The notes: generated by a model not told the origin, from the sequence alone. DNA of 64,000 nucleotides from JABDLO01 sp035327565 (GCA_035327565.1 DAOLDB010000016.1:1-64000), one strand, 5' to 3'; shown: positions 1 to 9,645, counted from the first letter of the stretch. Program-made: numbers and translations.

Positions 1-66
1 TCGAATATACATTCAGTTGATGATATATTGAAGATAAAAATTGGACTTCCCTTCCGTACCATCCCT

Positions 67-252
67 CTACATATTCTCCTCCGCCCATCCCGGTGGGATA
101 TCGATGTCTCTTAACAGCATGTCAACGACCCTTTCCATCCCCGATTCTGACGCCCTGATCATCATGTCAGGTGAGGGACCATACAGGGTTCTTCTTAATA
201 GGTGAGCGGCTTTTGACACATCCCATTTTCCTTTATGTGATGACAAAGTCAT
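67..252 (-). pseudogene. DUF1800 protein N-terminal stump
   Basis: This 61-codon reading frame carries the conserved opening of DUF1800 proteins (AAHLLRRTLYGPSPD at about residues 15-29), which normally run to 450 or more residues. Here a TAG stop follows at residue 62. None of the three frames in the remaining 66 bases to the window edge continues the domain recognisably. It is therefore probably a broken gene or a relic, though a sequencing frameshift or a rest lying outside the window cannot be excluded. DUF1800 proteins are often paired with DUF1501 genes in Bacteroidota; none is visible here. The family match is by pattern only. Confidence 0.5.
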
Positions 253-689
253 AATTGAAAAACACTTTGACTATATAAGGCCTGTACATCCTTTTTGTAC
301 TGATATAAGCTAGATATTATCAAAAAAATTAACTCTTAAATAATATCGAATTCAAAAAACAATAATTTAAGAACCTGTCAAATTAAATTGCAAATACTTC
401 ATTATTAAATACTTAAATCTACAATCCATTCACACCCATTAAAGTCCATTGGTAAAGAAAGAGACTCCAAAAAAAAAATTACTCTAACTCAAGCCAGGCT
501 ACCTTTTACCCTTATCTCACAAATATGCTTCATAATCATAATTGACATGCACATCATAAATTGTGGATCATTGATCGAAGATAAGTTCGAACTGGTCGTA
601 TTTTAACTATTTATTGCAACCCGAAAATTCATACTTCCGTCTATGGTGGGTAATTAATCATTAACTCATTATTAAAAAAGAAACACACT
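253..689. other. Intergenic region, no gene seen
   Basis: This AT-rich divergent stretch lies between the DUF1800 stump and the outer membrane barrel gene. It should hold the promoter of the barrel gene. I see no exact TAnnTTTG element, only a weak run near 610-617 (TATTTATTG). No RNA gene, repeat or riboswitch was recognised. Confidence 0.4.
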
Positions 690-3119
690 ATGAAGAAGCT
701 ATTACTGACAGTACTACCCGCCTTAGTTTTACTACATAATAGCTTTGGTCAGTCCATGGGAACAGTGAAAGGAGTAATCCTCGATCAGGAAAACAAACCT
801 CTGGAGTACGCCAATGTACTATTGAATACTTCAGAGGAGCACACTTTCGTGAAAGGGGGAATTACCGATCACGATGGACAATTTGTTTTTGAGAATGTAG
901 CCACAGGCACTTATTATGTTCAGGCATCCATGGTGGGCTTTGGCAACATCAATTCAGAAATCTTTACCATCAACGGTAATGAATTTATTGAATTGAAAAG
1001 CATGACGCTTACCGATGGTGTCTTACTGAATGAAGTTACCGTGACCACAACCCGGCCATTTATTGAAATGAATGCCGACAAAATTGTTGTCAATGTGGCC
1101 AACAGTGCCGTTGCAGCAGGCAGTAATGCCCTTGAAATTCTTGAAAAATCTCCTGGAGTCACTTTGGATAAAGACCAGAACATTTCTCTCAAAGGGAAGC
1201 AGGGTGTTCTGGTGACCATTGATGACAGAAATCAATATATGTCCAGCCAGGATTTGGCAAAAATGCTGGAAACACTTCCTGCTGATGCTATTGAGAGTAT
1301 TGAGATCATACACAATCCATCGGCACGATACGATGCTGAGGGCAATTCTGGTGTCATCAATATCCGGATGAAAAGAAATGAAAATCTCGGTTACAATGGT
1401 GACATTGTGTTATCAGGCCGGCAAGGTCGGCACACCAATTACAACGGAAGTGGATCAATCAATTACCGAAGCGGAAAAGTAAACGCTTTTGGAACCCTGA
1501 CTCATTCCAGCTGGCATGGATTCAACGATCTCAACCTGAATAGAGAAATACCTTTCAATAACCTTACCACCCGATTCGACCAAAATTCCAACATCCAGTT
1601 TTTAGGGGACAGTTATGGCATCCGAGCCGGTGCGGATTATTTTCCTGACAGCAAAACCACCATTGGGATATTAACAAGATATAATACAGGTAATAGAAAT
1701 TTCCTGAACCACAATCTCACAAATATCAGTGGAGGAAACGCTCCGGCCTTCAATAAACTGGAAGTGGATACTGATGGCAAAGGTGACTGGACTCAGCAGT
1801 CCTATAATCTGAATGCCAAAAGACAATTGGGTCAAAATGCAGGAACTCTGACATTCGACATGGACTTTTCACTGTATGACAATCCAAACTTCACGATGTA
1901 TACCAACCAGTATATCAACGATACTGAAAATCCCTTCTCACAAACCGGTTTTCTGAGAAACTTTTCAGATATTTCTGTTGATATTTTTGCATCCCGACTT
2001 GACTATCAGGTTACTTTAGGTAAGTTCAATGTGGAAGCAGGTTCCAAAGTGAGCATGGTCAATACTTCTAATAATACACTTTTTGAAGACCTGATTGACG
2101 ATACCTGGATTAAAGATGAAAATCGCTCCAATGAATTTGATTATAAGGAAAATGTATATGCGGGATATCTCAATTCATCAACTCAATTCGGTGGAGTAAA
2201 TGTACAGGTAGGTTTACGAATGGAACATACCGTTTCTGATGGCTACTCCATCACTTTGGACCAGCAAGTCGTAAGAAATTATACCGACTTCTTTCCAAGC
2301 GTAGCGGTATCGCATACCATTGGTGAAAAGCATAGCCTGAGTTATAATTATGCCCGCAGACTCAATCGTCCCAACTACAGAGACCTCAACCCTTTCATTG
2401 AATTTTTGGATGACTTTACTTTCCAAAAAGGAAATCCATTCCTCAGACCGCAATATGCTCAATCATTTGGCATCAATTATGGATTAGGCCGTTCGCTATT
2501 CATCAGCGCTAATTATAGTAAAACCACAGAAGCCATTACACAGGTAATTGAACAAGAGTCTTCTACGAATACTTCATTCCAGACTGTAGCCAATCTTGAT
2601 AATTTTGAAAACTATAGTCTGACCGTTACTGCTCCCATTGTGATCAATTCCAAATGGACTTCCCGATGGAATGTAGTTGGTTTTTACAACCGCTTTGCCT
2701 CTCAGATTCCATCAGGAACACTTGAAAATGATCGATTGTCATATCAGGTATATATGAGTAATGAGTTGACTTTACCTCAGGGATGGAGAGCCGAAGTTGT
2801 AGGAAATTACCAGAGTGGGTTGGTGTATGGTTTATTTTCCATCGAGCCACGCTACGGCATTGATCTTGGATTTACAAAGCGTATCATGGATGGCAAGGGA
2901 ACTATTAGATTTGGTATCAGCGATATTTTCCGAACGCAAATCAACAATGTATCTATCCGGCAGGATGACATAGTTTTGGATGTAAATTCATTCTATGATT
3001 CTCGTCGTGTCAATGCTTCTTTGAACTACCGTTTTGGAAATCAAAAAGTAAAACAAGCCAGAAGGAGAACTACAGCTACTGATGATGAGATGAGAAGGAT
3101 TGAATCCGGTAATCAATAA
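690..3119 (+). CDS. Outer membrane beta-barrel protein with CarboxypepD_reg-like N-domain
   Basis: The 809-residue protein starts with a signal peptide (about residues 1-20, ending SFGQ). Next comes a carboxypeptidase-regulatory-like beta-sandwich (about 25-110, with GTVKGVILDQENKPLEYANV at its start), then a TonB-receptor-like plug (about 115-230, motif NPSARYDAEGNSGVINI), then a long aromatic-rich barrel. This is the domain order of the Bacteroidota outer membrane beta-barrel family (OMP_b-brl_3), a TonB-dependent receptor relative. Unlike SusC it has no SusD partner beside it. The substrate is unknown. The C-terminus after the last strand is a short charged tail instead of the usual terminal aromatic residue. 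A strong terminator follows. Confidence 0.85.
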   Translation: MKKLLLTVLPALVLLHNSFGQSMGTVKGVILDQENKPLEYANVLLNTSEEHTFVKGGITDHDGQFVFENVATGTYYVQASMVGFGNINSEIFTINGNEFIELKSMTLTDGVLLNEVTVTTTRPFIEMNADKIVVNVANSAVAAGSNALEILEKSPGVTLDKDQNISLKGKQGVLVTIDDRNQYMSSQDLAKMLETLPADAIESIEIIHNPSARYDAEGNSGVINIRMKRNENLGYNGDIVLSGRQGRHTNYNGSGSINYRSGKVNAFGTLTHSSWHGFNDLNLNREIPFNNLTTRFDQNSNIQFLGDSYGIRAGADYFPDSKTTIGILTRYNTGNRNFLNHNLTNISGGNAPAFNKLEVDTDGKGDWTQQSYNLNAKRQLGQNAGTLTFDMDFSLYDNPNFTMYTNQYINDTENPFSQTGFLRNFSDISVDIFASRLDYQVTLGKFNVEAGSKVSMVNTSNNTLFEDLIDDTWIKDENRSNEFDYKENVYAGYLNSSTQFGGVNVQVGLRMEHTVSDGYSITLDQQVVRNYTDFFPSVAVSHTIGEKHSLSYNYARRLNRPNYRDLNPFIEFLDDFTFQKGNPFLRPQYAQSFGINYGLGRSLFISANYSKTTEAITQVIEQESSTNTSFQTVANLDNFENYSLTVTAPIVINSKWTSRWNVVGFYNRFASQIPSGTLENDRLSYQVYMSNELTLPQGWRAEVVGNYQSGLVYGLFSIEPRYGIDLGFTKRIMDGKGTIRFGISDIFRTQINNVSIRQDDIVLDVNSFYDSRRVNASLNYRFGNQKVKQARRRTTATDDEMRRIESGNQ

Positions 3120-3160
3120 TAACATAGCATAGTCTCAATATATCATTCACTATTTCTTTA

Positions 3161-3191
3161 GGCTCTTTCTTCCCGAAAGAGCCTTTTTTTT
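3161..3191 (+). terminator. Rho-independent terminator of the barrel gene
   Basis: A perfect 9-bp stem (GGCTCTTTC / GAAAGAGCC, 3161-3169 with 3175-3183) with a 5-base loop is followed by a run of eight T. It sits 41 bases after the barrel stop codon and abuts the stop of the convergent RidA-like gene. The T-run is only on the plus strand. Confidence 0.9.
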
Positions 3192-3750
3192 AATAAATTT
3201 CTACTATTGCCTCAATCTCTACTGCAATATTTCTGGGCAAAGCATTCATACCTACAGCTGAACGCGCATGCCTGCCTCTTTCACCAAAAACGGCTACCAT
3301 GGTATCTGAAAATCCATTGATCACTTCAGGCTGGTTTTCAAAACCATCAACACAGTTGACCATCCCCAATACTTTCACTACCCTCTTTACCCGGTTTAAG
3401 TCACCAAGATAATCCTGGAGAACAGAAATCTGGTTAATGGCTACATGGCGGGCAGCCTCATAGCCTTCTTCCTGGGAGAGATCTTGCCCAATCTTACCCT
3501 TGACCATTGTACCATCGCCAAGACCAGGACCTTTACCCGCAAGAAATAATAAATTGCCCGTCTGTACCAAATGTACGTAATTGGCTACCGGAGGTTGGAT
3601 GGAAATCAAAGTTATGCCCAAAGAATCTAACCTCGATGCATAATCAATAGATTCCCTGGGATCTATGGGGGAATCTTTCCCGGGAGACATACACGATGGC
3701 TGCAATAAAATGGCTATGAAAAAACTTATAAGATAAATACAACGTATCAT
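3190..3750 (-). CDS. RidA-family (YjgF/UK114-like) putative lipoprotein
   Basis: The C-terminal 150 residues match the RidA/YjgF fold in the branch with the motifs GKGPGLGDG, GMVNCVDGF and ARSAVGMNALPRNIAVEIEAI. RidA enzymes hydrolyse reactive imines and enamines in the cytosol; this branch is less well characterised. The chosen start, residue 30 of the longest frame, gives a hydrophobic signal segment ending QPSC, a loose lipobox, so the protein appears exported and lipid-anchored. A promoter-like CAAAGTCTA (minus-strand TAGACTTTG) at 3783-3791 lies between the two candidate starts and favours the shorter form. An exported RidA protein is unusual. Confidence 0.75.
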   Translation of the reverse strand: MIRCIYLISFFIAILLQPSCMSPGKDSPIDPRESIDYASRLDSLGITLISIQPPVANYVHLVQTGNLLFLAGKGPGLGDGTMVKGKIGQDLSQEEGYEAARHVAINQISVLQDYLGDLNRVKRVVKVLGMVNCVDGFENQPEVINGFSDTMVAVFGERGRHARSAVGMNALPRNIAVEIEAIVEIY

Positions 3751-3966
3751 TAGTCTATTATTTGATTTGAAGTGAGTAATTGCAAAGTCTATAATAATAT
3801 TGAAAGGATTTAATCTCTTACAAACATTCTTATCCATGCATACTATTGCAACTGCACAGATAAATAATAACTATTAAAATAAATCACCTCCATGAAAACC
3901 GGTCTCAATATAATGATTACTGAGATCAAATTATGGCTTATATAGCAGTTTATTGTTTTCATGCGT

Positions 3967-3974
3967 TATTTTTG
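3967..3974 (+). promoter_or_regulatory. Bacteroidota -7 element (TATTTTTG)
   Basis: The octamer fits the Bacteroidota consensus TAnnTTTG. It lies 53 bases before the ATG of the TPR lipoprotein gene, giving a leader of about 45 bases. I see no good -33 TTG at the right distance. Confidence 0.4.
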
Positions 3975-4026
3975 CAGATTCTTGCAGCATTGTTGTTATA
4001 AATAGGTTAAAAGTATTAATAGAAAT

Positions 4027-4947
4027 ATGAAACATTTATTGGTCCTTATAGGAGGAATGCTTTTTTATCAGGCTTGTAATCAGAAAGCGCCTGAACCGGT
4101 TTTTGAAAATGAAGCTTTAAAAAACAGCTACTTGGAATATAATGAAGATAAAAATACGGAATCTGCCGCCGGATTTGCTGCACTGGCCATGCAATATGCT
4201 ATCCATCACCCCAAGGCAAAGGACAGAAAACTTGCCCTTGAATCCGCATTAAAAGTGACCCGCGAGCACAATCTCCATCATGGAGTAATATCATTCCTTA
4301 CCTTGTTAATCAGAGATCACCATCAAGATAAATCCACTCCGGATCGAATATTTGAACTGGGAAAATTGATGAAGGAAAATAATAAAAATGAAGCCGGTAA
4401 TGCCTTGCTTTTATCCTATACCGATCGATTTAAGAATGGAAACCATAAAGAAGAAGCGCTCGAATTGCTGGGAGAAAAAAGCGGAATGAAAATACAGGAT
4501 TACCTTCTTGAAACGGGCAACCGCATTTTTGATAATCCCGATCCTTCAGGAATCAACCGATTGGCTGCACAGGCCTATGTAGATGCTTGTGAAGCATTTG
4601 CCATTGCCAATCCGGATCATGTCTCCACCCCTGATTATTTATACAGAGCTTCGGATGTATCAAAAACATTGCGAACCCATTCTAAAACATTGACGTTATA
4701 TGATTGGATTATTGATAGATATCCCAATTTTGAAAAAAATCCAGAAGTTCTATTTTTAAAAGGGTTTATTCTTCAAAATGATTTATCCAATACGGAAGCT
4801 GCCCGTGAGGCATATGCTGCTTTTTTAAATAGGTATCCCAGGCACACCATGGCGCAGAGTGCCCAGTTTTTATTAGATAATATCGATAAGTCGGACGATG
4901 AAATTCTGGATGTCCTGGAAAAAAAACGTCAACAAAGCGTTCAATAA
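4027..4947 (+). CDS. TPR-type lipoprotein
   Basis: The 306-residue protein opens with a short hydrophobic segment and a lipobox-like FYQAC, then a helical solenoid. The repeats are weak, but the pattern around 205-285 (DWIIDRYPNFEKNPEVLFLKG and AAYAAFLNRYPRHTMAQSA-like spacing) is that of tetratricopeptide repeats as found in YbgF/BamD-like proteins. It is probably anchored in the outer or inner membrane as a scaffold. The function is not identified. It is convergent with the next gene, with stop codons abutting at 4947/4948 and no hairpin terminator between. Confidence 0.7.
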   Translation: MKHLLVLIGGMLFYQACNQKAPEPVFENEALKNSYLEYNEDKNTESAAGFAALAMQYAIHHPKAKDRKLALESALKVTREHNLHHGVISFLTLLIRDHHQDKSTPDRIFELGKLMKENNKNEAGNALLLSYTDRFKNGNHKEEALELLGEKSGMKIQDYLLETGNRIFDNPDPSGINRLAAQAYVDACEAFAIANPDHVSTPDYLYRASDVSKTLRTHSKTLTLYDWIIDRYPNFEKNPEVLFLKGFILQNDLSNTEAAREAYAAFLNRYPRHTMAQSAQFLLDNIDKSDDEILDVLEKKRQQSVQ

Positions 4948-5415
4948 TCAGGGTTTTGCCAGCAGCGTTCTTTCCGCAAAAGGTTGCAGTTTAAGGTCTT
5001 TTACTTCTACCCGGGTTTCTAATCGGAATTCAGATTTTACATTTTTAAGCATTTTAGCAAGGGTAACCGGTCCTTTAAGCAGAAAATGGCCTTCTCCGAG
5101 TTTTTCCATTTCAGATGACACATATGTAAATGGCAGTTCAAAAGGCAACTCAATGATCTCCTGGGGTTGAATTGTCATATTTTCATTCATCACCATTGAT
5201 CCTATAATGTATTCATCTACGCGTTTACTATTTCTTCTCCCACGGGAGTATTTTTCTATCAGACGGATTTCGATAGAGCTAATTTCGGAAGTTGTCTTGG
5301 TTGTAAGTTCAAGCTTCCCGGTGATGAGACCGGATCGAAGGGAAAAATGAGGCTCAACGATCAACTGTACCTTTACCCCTTCAATGCCCAACATCTTTTT
5401 TACTTTTCCAAACAT
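4948..5415 (-). CDS. Spo0M-like (arrestin-fold) protein
   Basis: The 155-residue protein begins MFGKVKKMLGIEGVKVQL, the typical opening of the SpoOM family, and is rich in beta strands throughout, as expected for the arrestin-like fold. Spo0M was named from Bacillus sporulation control, but non-sporulating Bacteroidota carry cytosolic homologues of unknown role. At 155 residues it is shorter than Bacillus Spo0M (about 250) and seems to keep a single lobe. There is no signal peptide. It is the last gene before the convergent TPR lipoprotein. Confidence 0.7.
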   Translation of the reverse strand: MFGKVKKMLGIEGVKVQLIVEPHFSLRSGLITGKLELTTKTTSEISSIEIRLIEKYSRGRRNSKRVDEYIIGSMVMNENMTIQPQEIIELPFELPFTYVSSEMEKLGEGHFLLKGPVTLAKMLKNVKSEFRLETRVEVKDLKLQPFAERTLLAKP

Positions 5416-5533
5416 ATGAGCAATTTTGTATTTATAGCATCTTTTGTGAAAATCATTTAAAGGGGATAAAAGTTCCTGGCCTTACTTGGTCATCTATAAA
5501 CTCATGTTCCGGGTAGACGTATCCTAAAGTAAA

Positions 5534-6019
5534 CTATATAAATCGCTTTAACCACCCCTGATCGATGGGCTTGATCCACTCTTTCAGGAATGCTCTTTTA
5601 GAAGAGACCAGATTATCAAAATACAAAGTACTATTATCGATCACTCCCTCTTTGTATAACTCCTTCAACAAAGGTAAGTGAAACCCTTTGATATACTCAT
5701 TGCTATCCATTAAATATACAGTCTGTCTGTCAAACATTTTTTTTCCAAACTTTTCACCGATAGCAGTAACAAATCGAACGGAGCTGTCGATAGAACAACC
5801 GCTCGCCATGGAATGACTTTCATCAACAAATAAGGCAAGAAATCGGCGGTGGAATATATTTCCATATGTGATAAGACTTTGATTGTGGCTGGTCCACCGG
5901 TCAATAAAATCATAAATCAATGGTCTTGCCTGATCCAATTCATCATAAGAAAATTCGTCCGATGCCTGGTAAATCCAAACGCGGCTATTATCATCCAGTG
6001 CAATCAAATCTTTGATCAT
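5534..6019 (-). CDS. Conserved Bacteroidota hypothetical protein
   Basis: The 161-residue soluble protein belongs to a Bacteroidota-restricted family sometimes labelled 'ABC transporter ATPase', although no Walker motifs are present. Recognisable family blocks are SRVWIYQASDEF near the start, the middle WTSHNQ and the block DESHSMASGCSIDSSVRF (about residues 67-84). The conserved Cys-Ser-Ile-Asp core has no known function. It lies 6 bases downstream of the Fe-S protein gene and is probably co-transcribed with the Fe-S pair, which suggests a shared redox or maturation role. Confidence 0.75.
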   Translation of the reverse strand: MIKDLIALDDNSRVWIYQASDEFSYDELDQARPLIYDFIDRWTSHNQSLITYGNIFHRRFLALFVDESHSMASGCSIDSSVRFVTAIGEKFGKKMFDRQTVYLMDSNEYIKGFHLPLLKELYKEGVIDNSTLYFDNLVSSKRAFLKEWIKPIDQGWLKRFI

Positions 6020-6025
6020 AAATAT

Positions 6026-6805
6026 TTACCATTTATTGGTTTGAACGATCAATTCCGAAATATCGTACACCATGACAGTGTCCTGCTTGTCCATTGCCTT
6101 CATTCCATCGGTAAGCATGGTAATACAAAAAGGACAGTTGGCTGCAACAACTTCTGCACCGGATGAGACTACTTCCCCGGCTCTGGCAATGTTGATCCTT
6201 TGATCACCGGGTTCATCTTCTTTAAACATTTGGGCACCTCCTGCACCGCAACACAATCCATTTTGACGGCTTCTTTTTAATTCAGTAAGGTCAGCGTCCA
6301 ATTGTCTGATAATGTCTCTTGGCGCTTCATAAATATCGTTGATTCTGCCCAGATAGCAGGAGTCGTGATACGTAATTTTTTTCCCTTTGAAAGCTCCCCC
6401 TTCGATACTAATCCGTCCCTCCTCCAATAATTGCCGGATCATTACCGTGTGGTGTATGACATCATAGTGGCCTCCTAAAGCAGGATAATCATTTCTCAAA
6501 GTATTAAAACAGTGTGGACATGCCGTCACTATTTTTTTTACACGGTACATGTTTAAGGTTTCAATGTTCTGAAGAGCTACCATTTGGAACACAAATTCAT
6601 TACCTGCTCGCCGGGCAGGATCGCCGGTACAATGCTCTTCCTCGCCCAGAATCGCAAATTCTACACCTGCTGCCATTAATATCTTGCATAATGCCCTGGT
6701 TACTCTTTGCGCCCGGTCGTCAAAACTGCCGGCACATCCAACCCAAAGAAGAATCTCCGGCGCTTTCTCTTCTGCAGCTAATGATGCCATAGTATTTACT
6801 TTCAT
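6026..6805 (-). CDS. (Fe-S)-binding CCG-domain protein (HdrB/GlpC-like)
   Basis: The 259-residue protein has two cysteine-rich CCG-type repeats. The first holds VGCAGSFD, CTGDPARR and ACPHCFNTL (about residues 22-115); the second holds HDSCYLG, LCCGAGGAQMF and NCPFCITML (about 170-240). This is the fold of heterodisulfide reductase subunit B, GlpC and LutA, which bind unusual Fe-S clusters and move electrons. There is no membrane segment. It sits 55 bases after its membrane partner gene and probably forms a complex with it. The electron donor and acceptor cannot be read from the sequence. Confidence 0.85.
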   Translation of the reverse strand: MKVNTMASLAAEEKAPEILLWVGCAGSFDDRAQRVTRALCKILMAAGVEFAILGEEEHCTGDPARRAGNEFVFQMVALQNIETLNMYRVKKIVTACPHCFNTLRNDYPALGGHYDVIHHTVMIRQLLEEGRISIEGGAFKGKKITYHDSCYLGRINDIYEAPRDIIRQLDADLTELKRSRQNGLCCGAGGAQMFKEDEPGDQRINIARAGEVVSSGAEVVAANCPFCITMLTDGMKAMDKQDTVMVYDISELIVQTNKW

Positions 6806-6860
6806 TGCAAATTCGTTTTATCGATCTATAGAATATAATACACTGAGTCGCACCTTTGAT

Positions 6861-8207
6861 TTACTTAATCATCCAATCAGTTCTTTCATCTGTAACCTGC
6901 CATACCGTGCCACTGTTCTCAATACTGGTAAACATTGGAATCCACTCGGAAGGACCTGACGATTCTGTCAGTATTTCATATCGCCGCAACTGAAGAATTG
7001 GATCTAATGGATCAATCAATACAGGACAAGCCTCCACACAGGCATTACATGTAGTGCAGGCATGAATCTCCTCCCTGCTGATATAATCAAAAAGACTTTT
7101 ACCATCATCAAAATTGGCTGCAGAAAGAGAATCTCCGTTATCAGCCTGGCTTGAAATGTAGTCAGGATTCCCTGAATCCAGTTTTCTTCCGACTTCTTCT
7201 GTCCGATCGCGAATGTCCATCAATATTTTCCTTGGCGACAGTTTTTTACCCGTCAGATTGGCAGGGCATACAGCAGTGCATCGACCGCATTCCGTACAGG
7301 CATAAGCATCCATAATGTTTTTCCAACTGAGGCTAAAAATATCTTTTGCTCCAAATTCCGGGATTTCGTCTGAGATATTGCTTTCCTGCTCTGTCAGGCC
7401 CATCATTGACTTCACCTCATTCATTATTTCCGGTATATTACTCATTTCACCTCTGGGTCGAAGCCGGGCATACCATGTGTTGGGAAATGCAAGAATAATA
7501 TGAAGATGCTTGGACGATGGCAAATAGTTTAAAAAGGCTAAAACCGTCAATAAATGGAGCCACCAACCGAATCGCTCCAGTACTACTAGACTATTCATAG
7601 TCATATTTCCAAAAAGTGCAGAACCCATCCATGAGCTGATGAATAAATTTCCTGTAGAAGGATAATGTGGACTACCCTGGTTCTGTAAAACTACATCCGC
7701 TCCATTCATTGTGAATATTCCCACGATCAATACAATTTCACCCAATAGGATAATATTGGCGTCAAGGGTTGGCCAGCCTTTCATCTCAGATTTTACAAAT
7801 CGGGGTACTTTTAAAGCATTTCGACGCCATAAAAATATGAAAGTGGCTACAAAAGCCAATAAAGACAACAACTCAATGGTATTGATGATGAGGGTATACA
7901 ACCCACCAAGCAAAGGAGCAAAAAATCTATGGATACCGGTAAATCCATCGATCATGATCTCAATCAATTCCACTTGTGTAAATAAAAACGCTATATATAT
8001 GAAAAGATGGAAAAGGGCTGGGATCCAGTTTTTAAACATCTTTTTCTGCCCAAAGGCGATTAAAAAGACATTCTTCCAGCGTTCACCTTTCTGATCATTA
8101 ATCACTTCTTTTTTGCCCAGAAGTATATTTCTCCTGATTGCACTAAATTGGCGAAAAGCCCAGTAGAAAGCCCCGGCTATAACCAATGTAAAAATAATGG
8201 ATTGCAT
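6861..8207 (-). CDS. Membrane (Fe-S) oxidoreductase, 4Fe-4S ferredoxin domains
   Basis: The N-terminal half (about residues 1-250) has five or six membrane helices with paired histidines, resembling a NarI/HdrE-like quinone-facing cytochrome b module. The C-terminal half holds two 4Fe-4S motifs, CTECGRCTAVCP at about 305 and CTTCNACVEACP at about 388. With the next gene (CCG protein) it resembles a split HdrDE/DsrMK-type membrane reductase that exchanges electrons with the quinone pool. It is the first gene of a probable operon with the CCG protein and the conserved hypothetical. A weak -7-like sequence lies near 8231-8240. Confidence 0.85.
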   Translation of the reverse strand: MQSIIFTLVIAGAFYWAFRQFSAIRRNILLGKKEVINDQKGERWKNVFLIAFGQKKMFKNWIPALFHLFIYIAFLFTQVELIEIMIDGFTGIHRFFAPLLGGLYTLIINTIELLSLLAFVATFIFLWRRNALKVPRFVKSEMKGWPTLDANIILLGEIVLIVGIFTMNGADVVLQNQGSPHYPSTGNLFISSWMGSALFGNMTMNSLVVLERFGWWLHLLTVLAFLNYLPSSKHLHIILAFPNTWYARLRPRGEMSNIPEIMNEVKSMMGLTEQESNISDEIPEFGAKDIFSLSWKNIMDAYACTECGRCTAVCPANLTGKKLSPRKILMDIRDRTEEVGRKLDSGNPDYISSQADNGDSLSAANFDDGKSLFDYISREEIHACTTCNACVEACPVLIDPLDPILQLRRYEILTESSGPSEWIPMFTSIENSGTVWQVTDERTDWMIK

Positions 8208-8507
8208 GGTCGTTTGCTTTAAAATTCACGATGGCAAAATACAAAATCATCATTAGAATAATAATCTTAAATAACTACTATAGAAAATAAAGAGTTAGTG
8301 AAAACTAAAATGGATCACTTCTTATAAAAATCCTTTACTATAGACTACAAAAACTAGGTTCTGTATTATCTGAAAACTCCAACCGGGAATCCAAATTATT
8401 TTGGGTGTATACTCTTACCAATTTTTTCCATTCGATTATAATACCACACATTCAAAACCATTATTGTTTAATGCTGTTTCGTAAAATATTAAACAAAAAT
8501 AGAAAAA
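8208..8507. other. Divergent intergenic region, no gene seen
   Basis: This AT-rich stretch lies between the start of the membrane Fe-S gene (minus) and folE (plus), so both promoters should be here. A near-consensus minus-strand element (GTATTTTGCC, plus-strand 8231-8240) could serve the Fe-S operon. Nothing convincing was seen for folE, and no riboswitch fold was recognised. Confidence 0.35.
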
Positions 8508-9206
8508 ATGCATAAAATCAACGTTGCTACTCAGCCCTCTCATGAGGAATCAGGAGAAGATTTTGAAAATCCTCATTTTACTGCCCCGTACGAATCTTCG
8601 ACGAGAACAACCTTGCCCAGGGTAAGTGAGGAAGAAAAAATGAAAATCATTGAAAATCATTTTACCGCCATTATGGAAACCCTGGGTTTGGATCTTTCGG
8701 ATGACAGTTTATCAGGCACACCTAAACGGATAGCAAAAATGTATGTGAAAGAAAAGTTTTGGGGACTGGATGAGCAAAATCAACCTTCCATTTCACTCTT
8801 TCAAAATACTTTCCAGTACCGTAAAATACTCATTGAAAAAAACATCAACGTACAAAGCACCTGTGAGCATCATTTCCTGCCCATTTTTGGTAAAGCCCAC
8901 ATTGGTTATATATCCTCAGGAAAAGTCATTGGGCTGTCCAAACTCAACCGGATTGTAGATTACTTTTCCAGAAGACCTCAGGTGCAGGAAAGGTTAACGA
9001 GGCAAATTTTAATATTTCTTCAGGAAGCTTTGGATACTCCTGATGTGATTGTGGTCATTGATGCCCGCCATATGTGTGTAATTTCAAGAGGAATTGAAGA
9101 TACTCAAAGCAGCACCATTACGATGGACTATGGAGGTGTATTCATTAATCAAAGCAGAAGAAGCGAATTTATGGGGTTGTTGAAAGGGGGAGGGCAAGAC
9201 TTATAA
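8508..9206 (+). CDS. folE: GTP cyclohydrolase I
   Basis: FolE turns GTP into 7,8-dihydroneopterin triphosphate, the first step to folate and pterins. The 232-residue protein carries the zinc ligands in STCEHHFLP (about residues 121-129) and in HMCVISRGIED (about 188-198), and the family blocks GKVIGLSKLNRIVDYFSRRPQVQERL. The N-terminal 40 residues are a poorly conserved extension. It stands alone and is divergent from the Fe-S operon. This is the zinc-dependent type IA enzyme. Confidence 0.95.
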   Translation: MHKINVATQPSHEESGEDFENPHFTAPYESSTRTTLPRVSEEEKMKIIENHFTAIMETLGLDLSDDSLSGTPKRIAKMYVKEKFWGLDEQNQPSISLFQNTFQYRKILIEKNINVQSTCEHHFLPIFGKAHIGYISSGKVIGLSKLNRIVDYFSRRPQVQERLTRQILIFLQEALDTPDVIVVIDARHMCVISRGIEDTQSSTITMDYGGVFINQSRRSEFMGLLKGGGQDL

Positions 9207-9250
9207 AAATAATCAATGAAAACCTTATTTTTACTTTTAAAATGTAAGGA

Positions 9251-9556
9251 ATGTATACTATAAAAATTCTCTTGCTTTCTGTTGTTTTTATCATATTTAG
9301 TTGCTCCCTGACCAAAAAATCCCTTTGTCCCAATGGCATATTGATTACCCTCGAAGATGCCTCCGGATTGGATGGGTGTACCTGGCTTCTCAAAACCGGT
9401 GATGATAGTGTAGTACACCCCATCAATCTGGATTCATTTATTCATGAACCACAACATGGAAAAAAATATCACGCTTTGTGGGAATCCGCAGACGACATGT
9501 TTTCAATTTGTATGGCCGGAGAATTGGTAAGATTGACTTGTATTTCACCATTATAA
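9251..9556 (+). CDS. Small lipoprotein of a Bacteroidota family
   Basis: The 101-residue protein starts with a hydrophobic segment ending IIFSC, a plausible lipobox. The mature part has the block LDGCTWLL, then PINLDSF, then a final SICMAGELVRLTCI. This pattern (DGC..L...PINL...SICMAG..V.ITC) recurs in small Bacteroidota proteins of unknown function; the paired cysteines may form a disulfide. It lies 44 bases after folE on the same strand but has no evident functional link. I do not know its role. Confidence 0.65.
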   Translation: MYTIKILLLSVVFIIFSCSLTKKSLCPNGILITLEDASGLDGCTWLLKTGDDSVVHPINLDSFIHEPQHGKKYHALWESADDMFSICMAGELVRLTCISPL

Positions 9557-9645
9557 TATTACCTGACCTATATAAGCGTTTCATGGGATGAATAAATTTC
9601 AAAAATAGTTCATCAGAATTTTTAGATATTTGCTAAGGATTGAAT

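Noticed and set aside
920..1313. Two minus-strand frames of 96-99 codons inside the barrel gene
   Set aside because: They overlap the strongly supported barrel gene in the opposite strand and show no domain pattern.
4898..5170. Plus-strand frame across the TPR and Spo0M-like genes
   Set aside because: It overlaps two convergent supported genes and has no recognisable domain.
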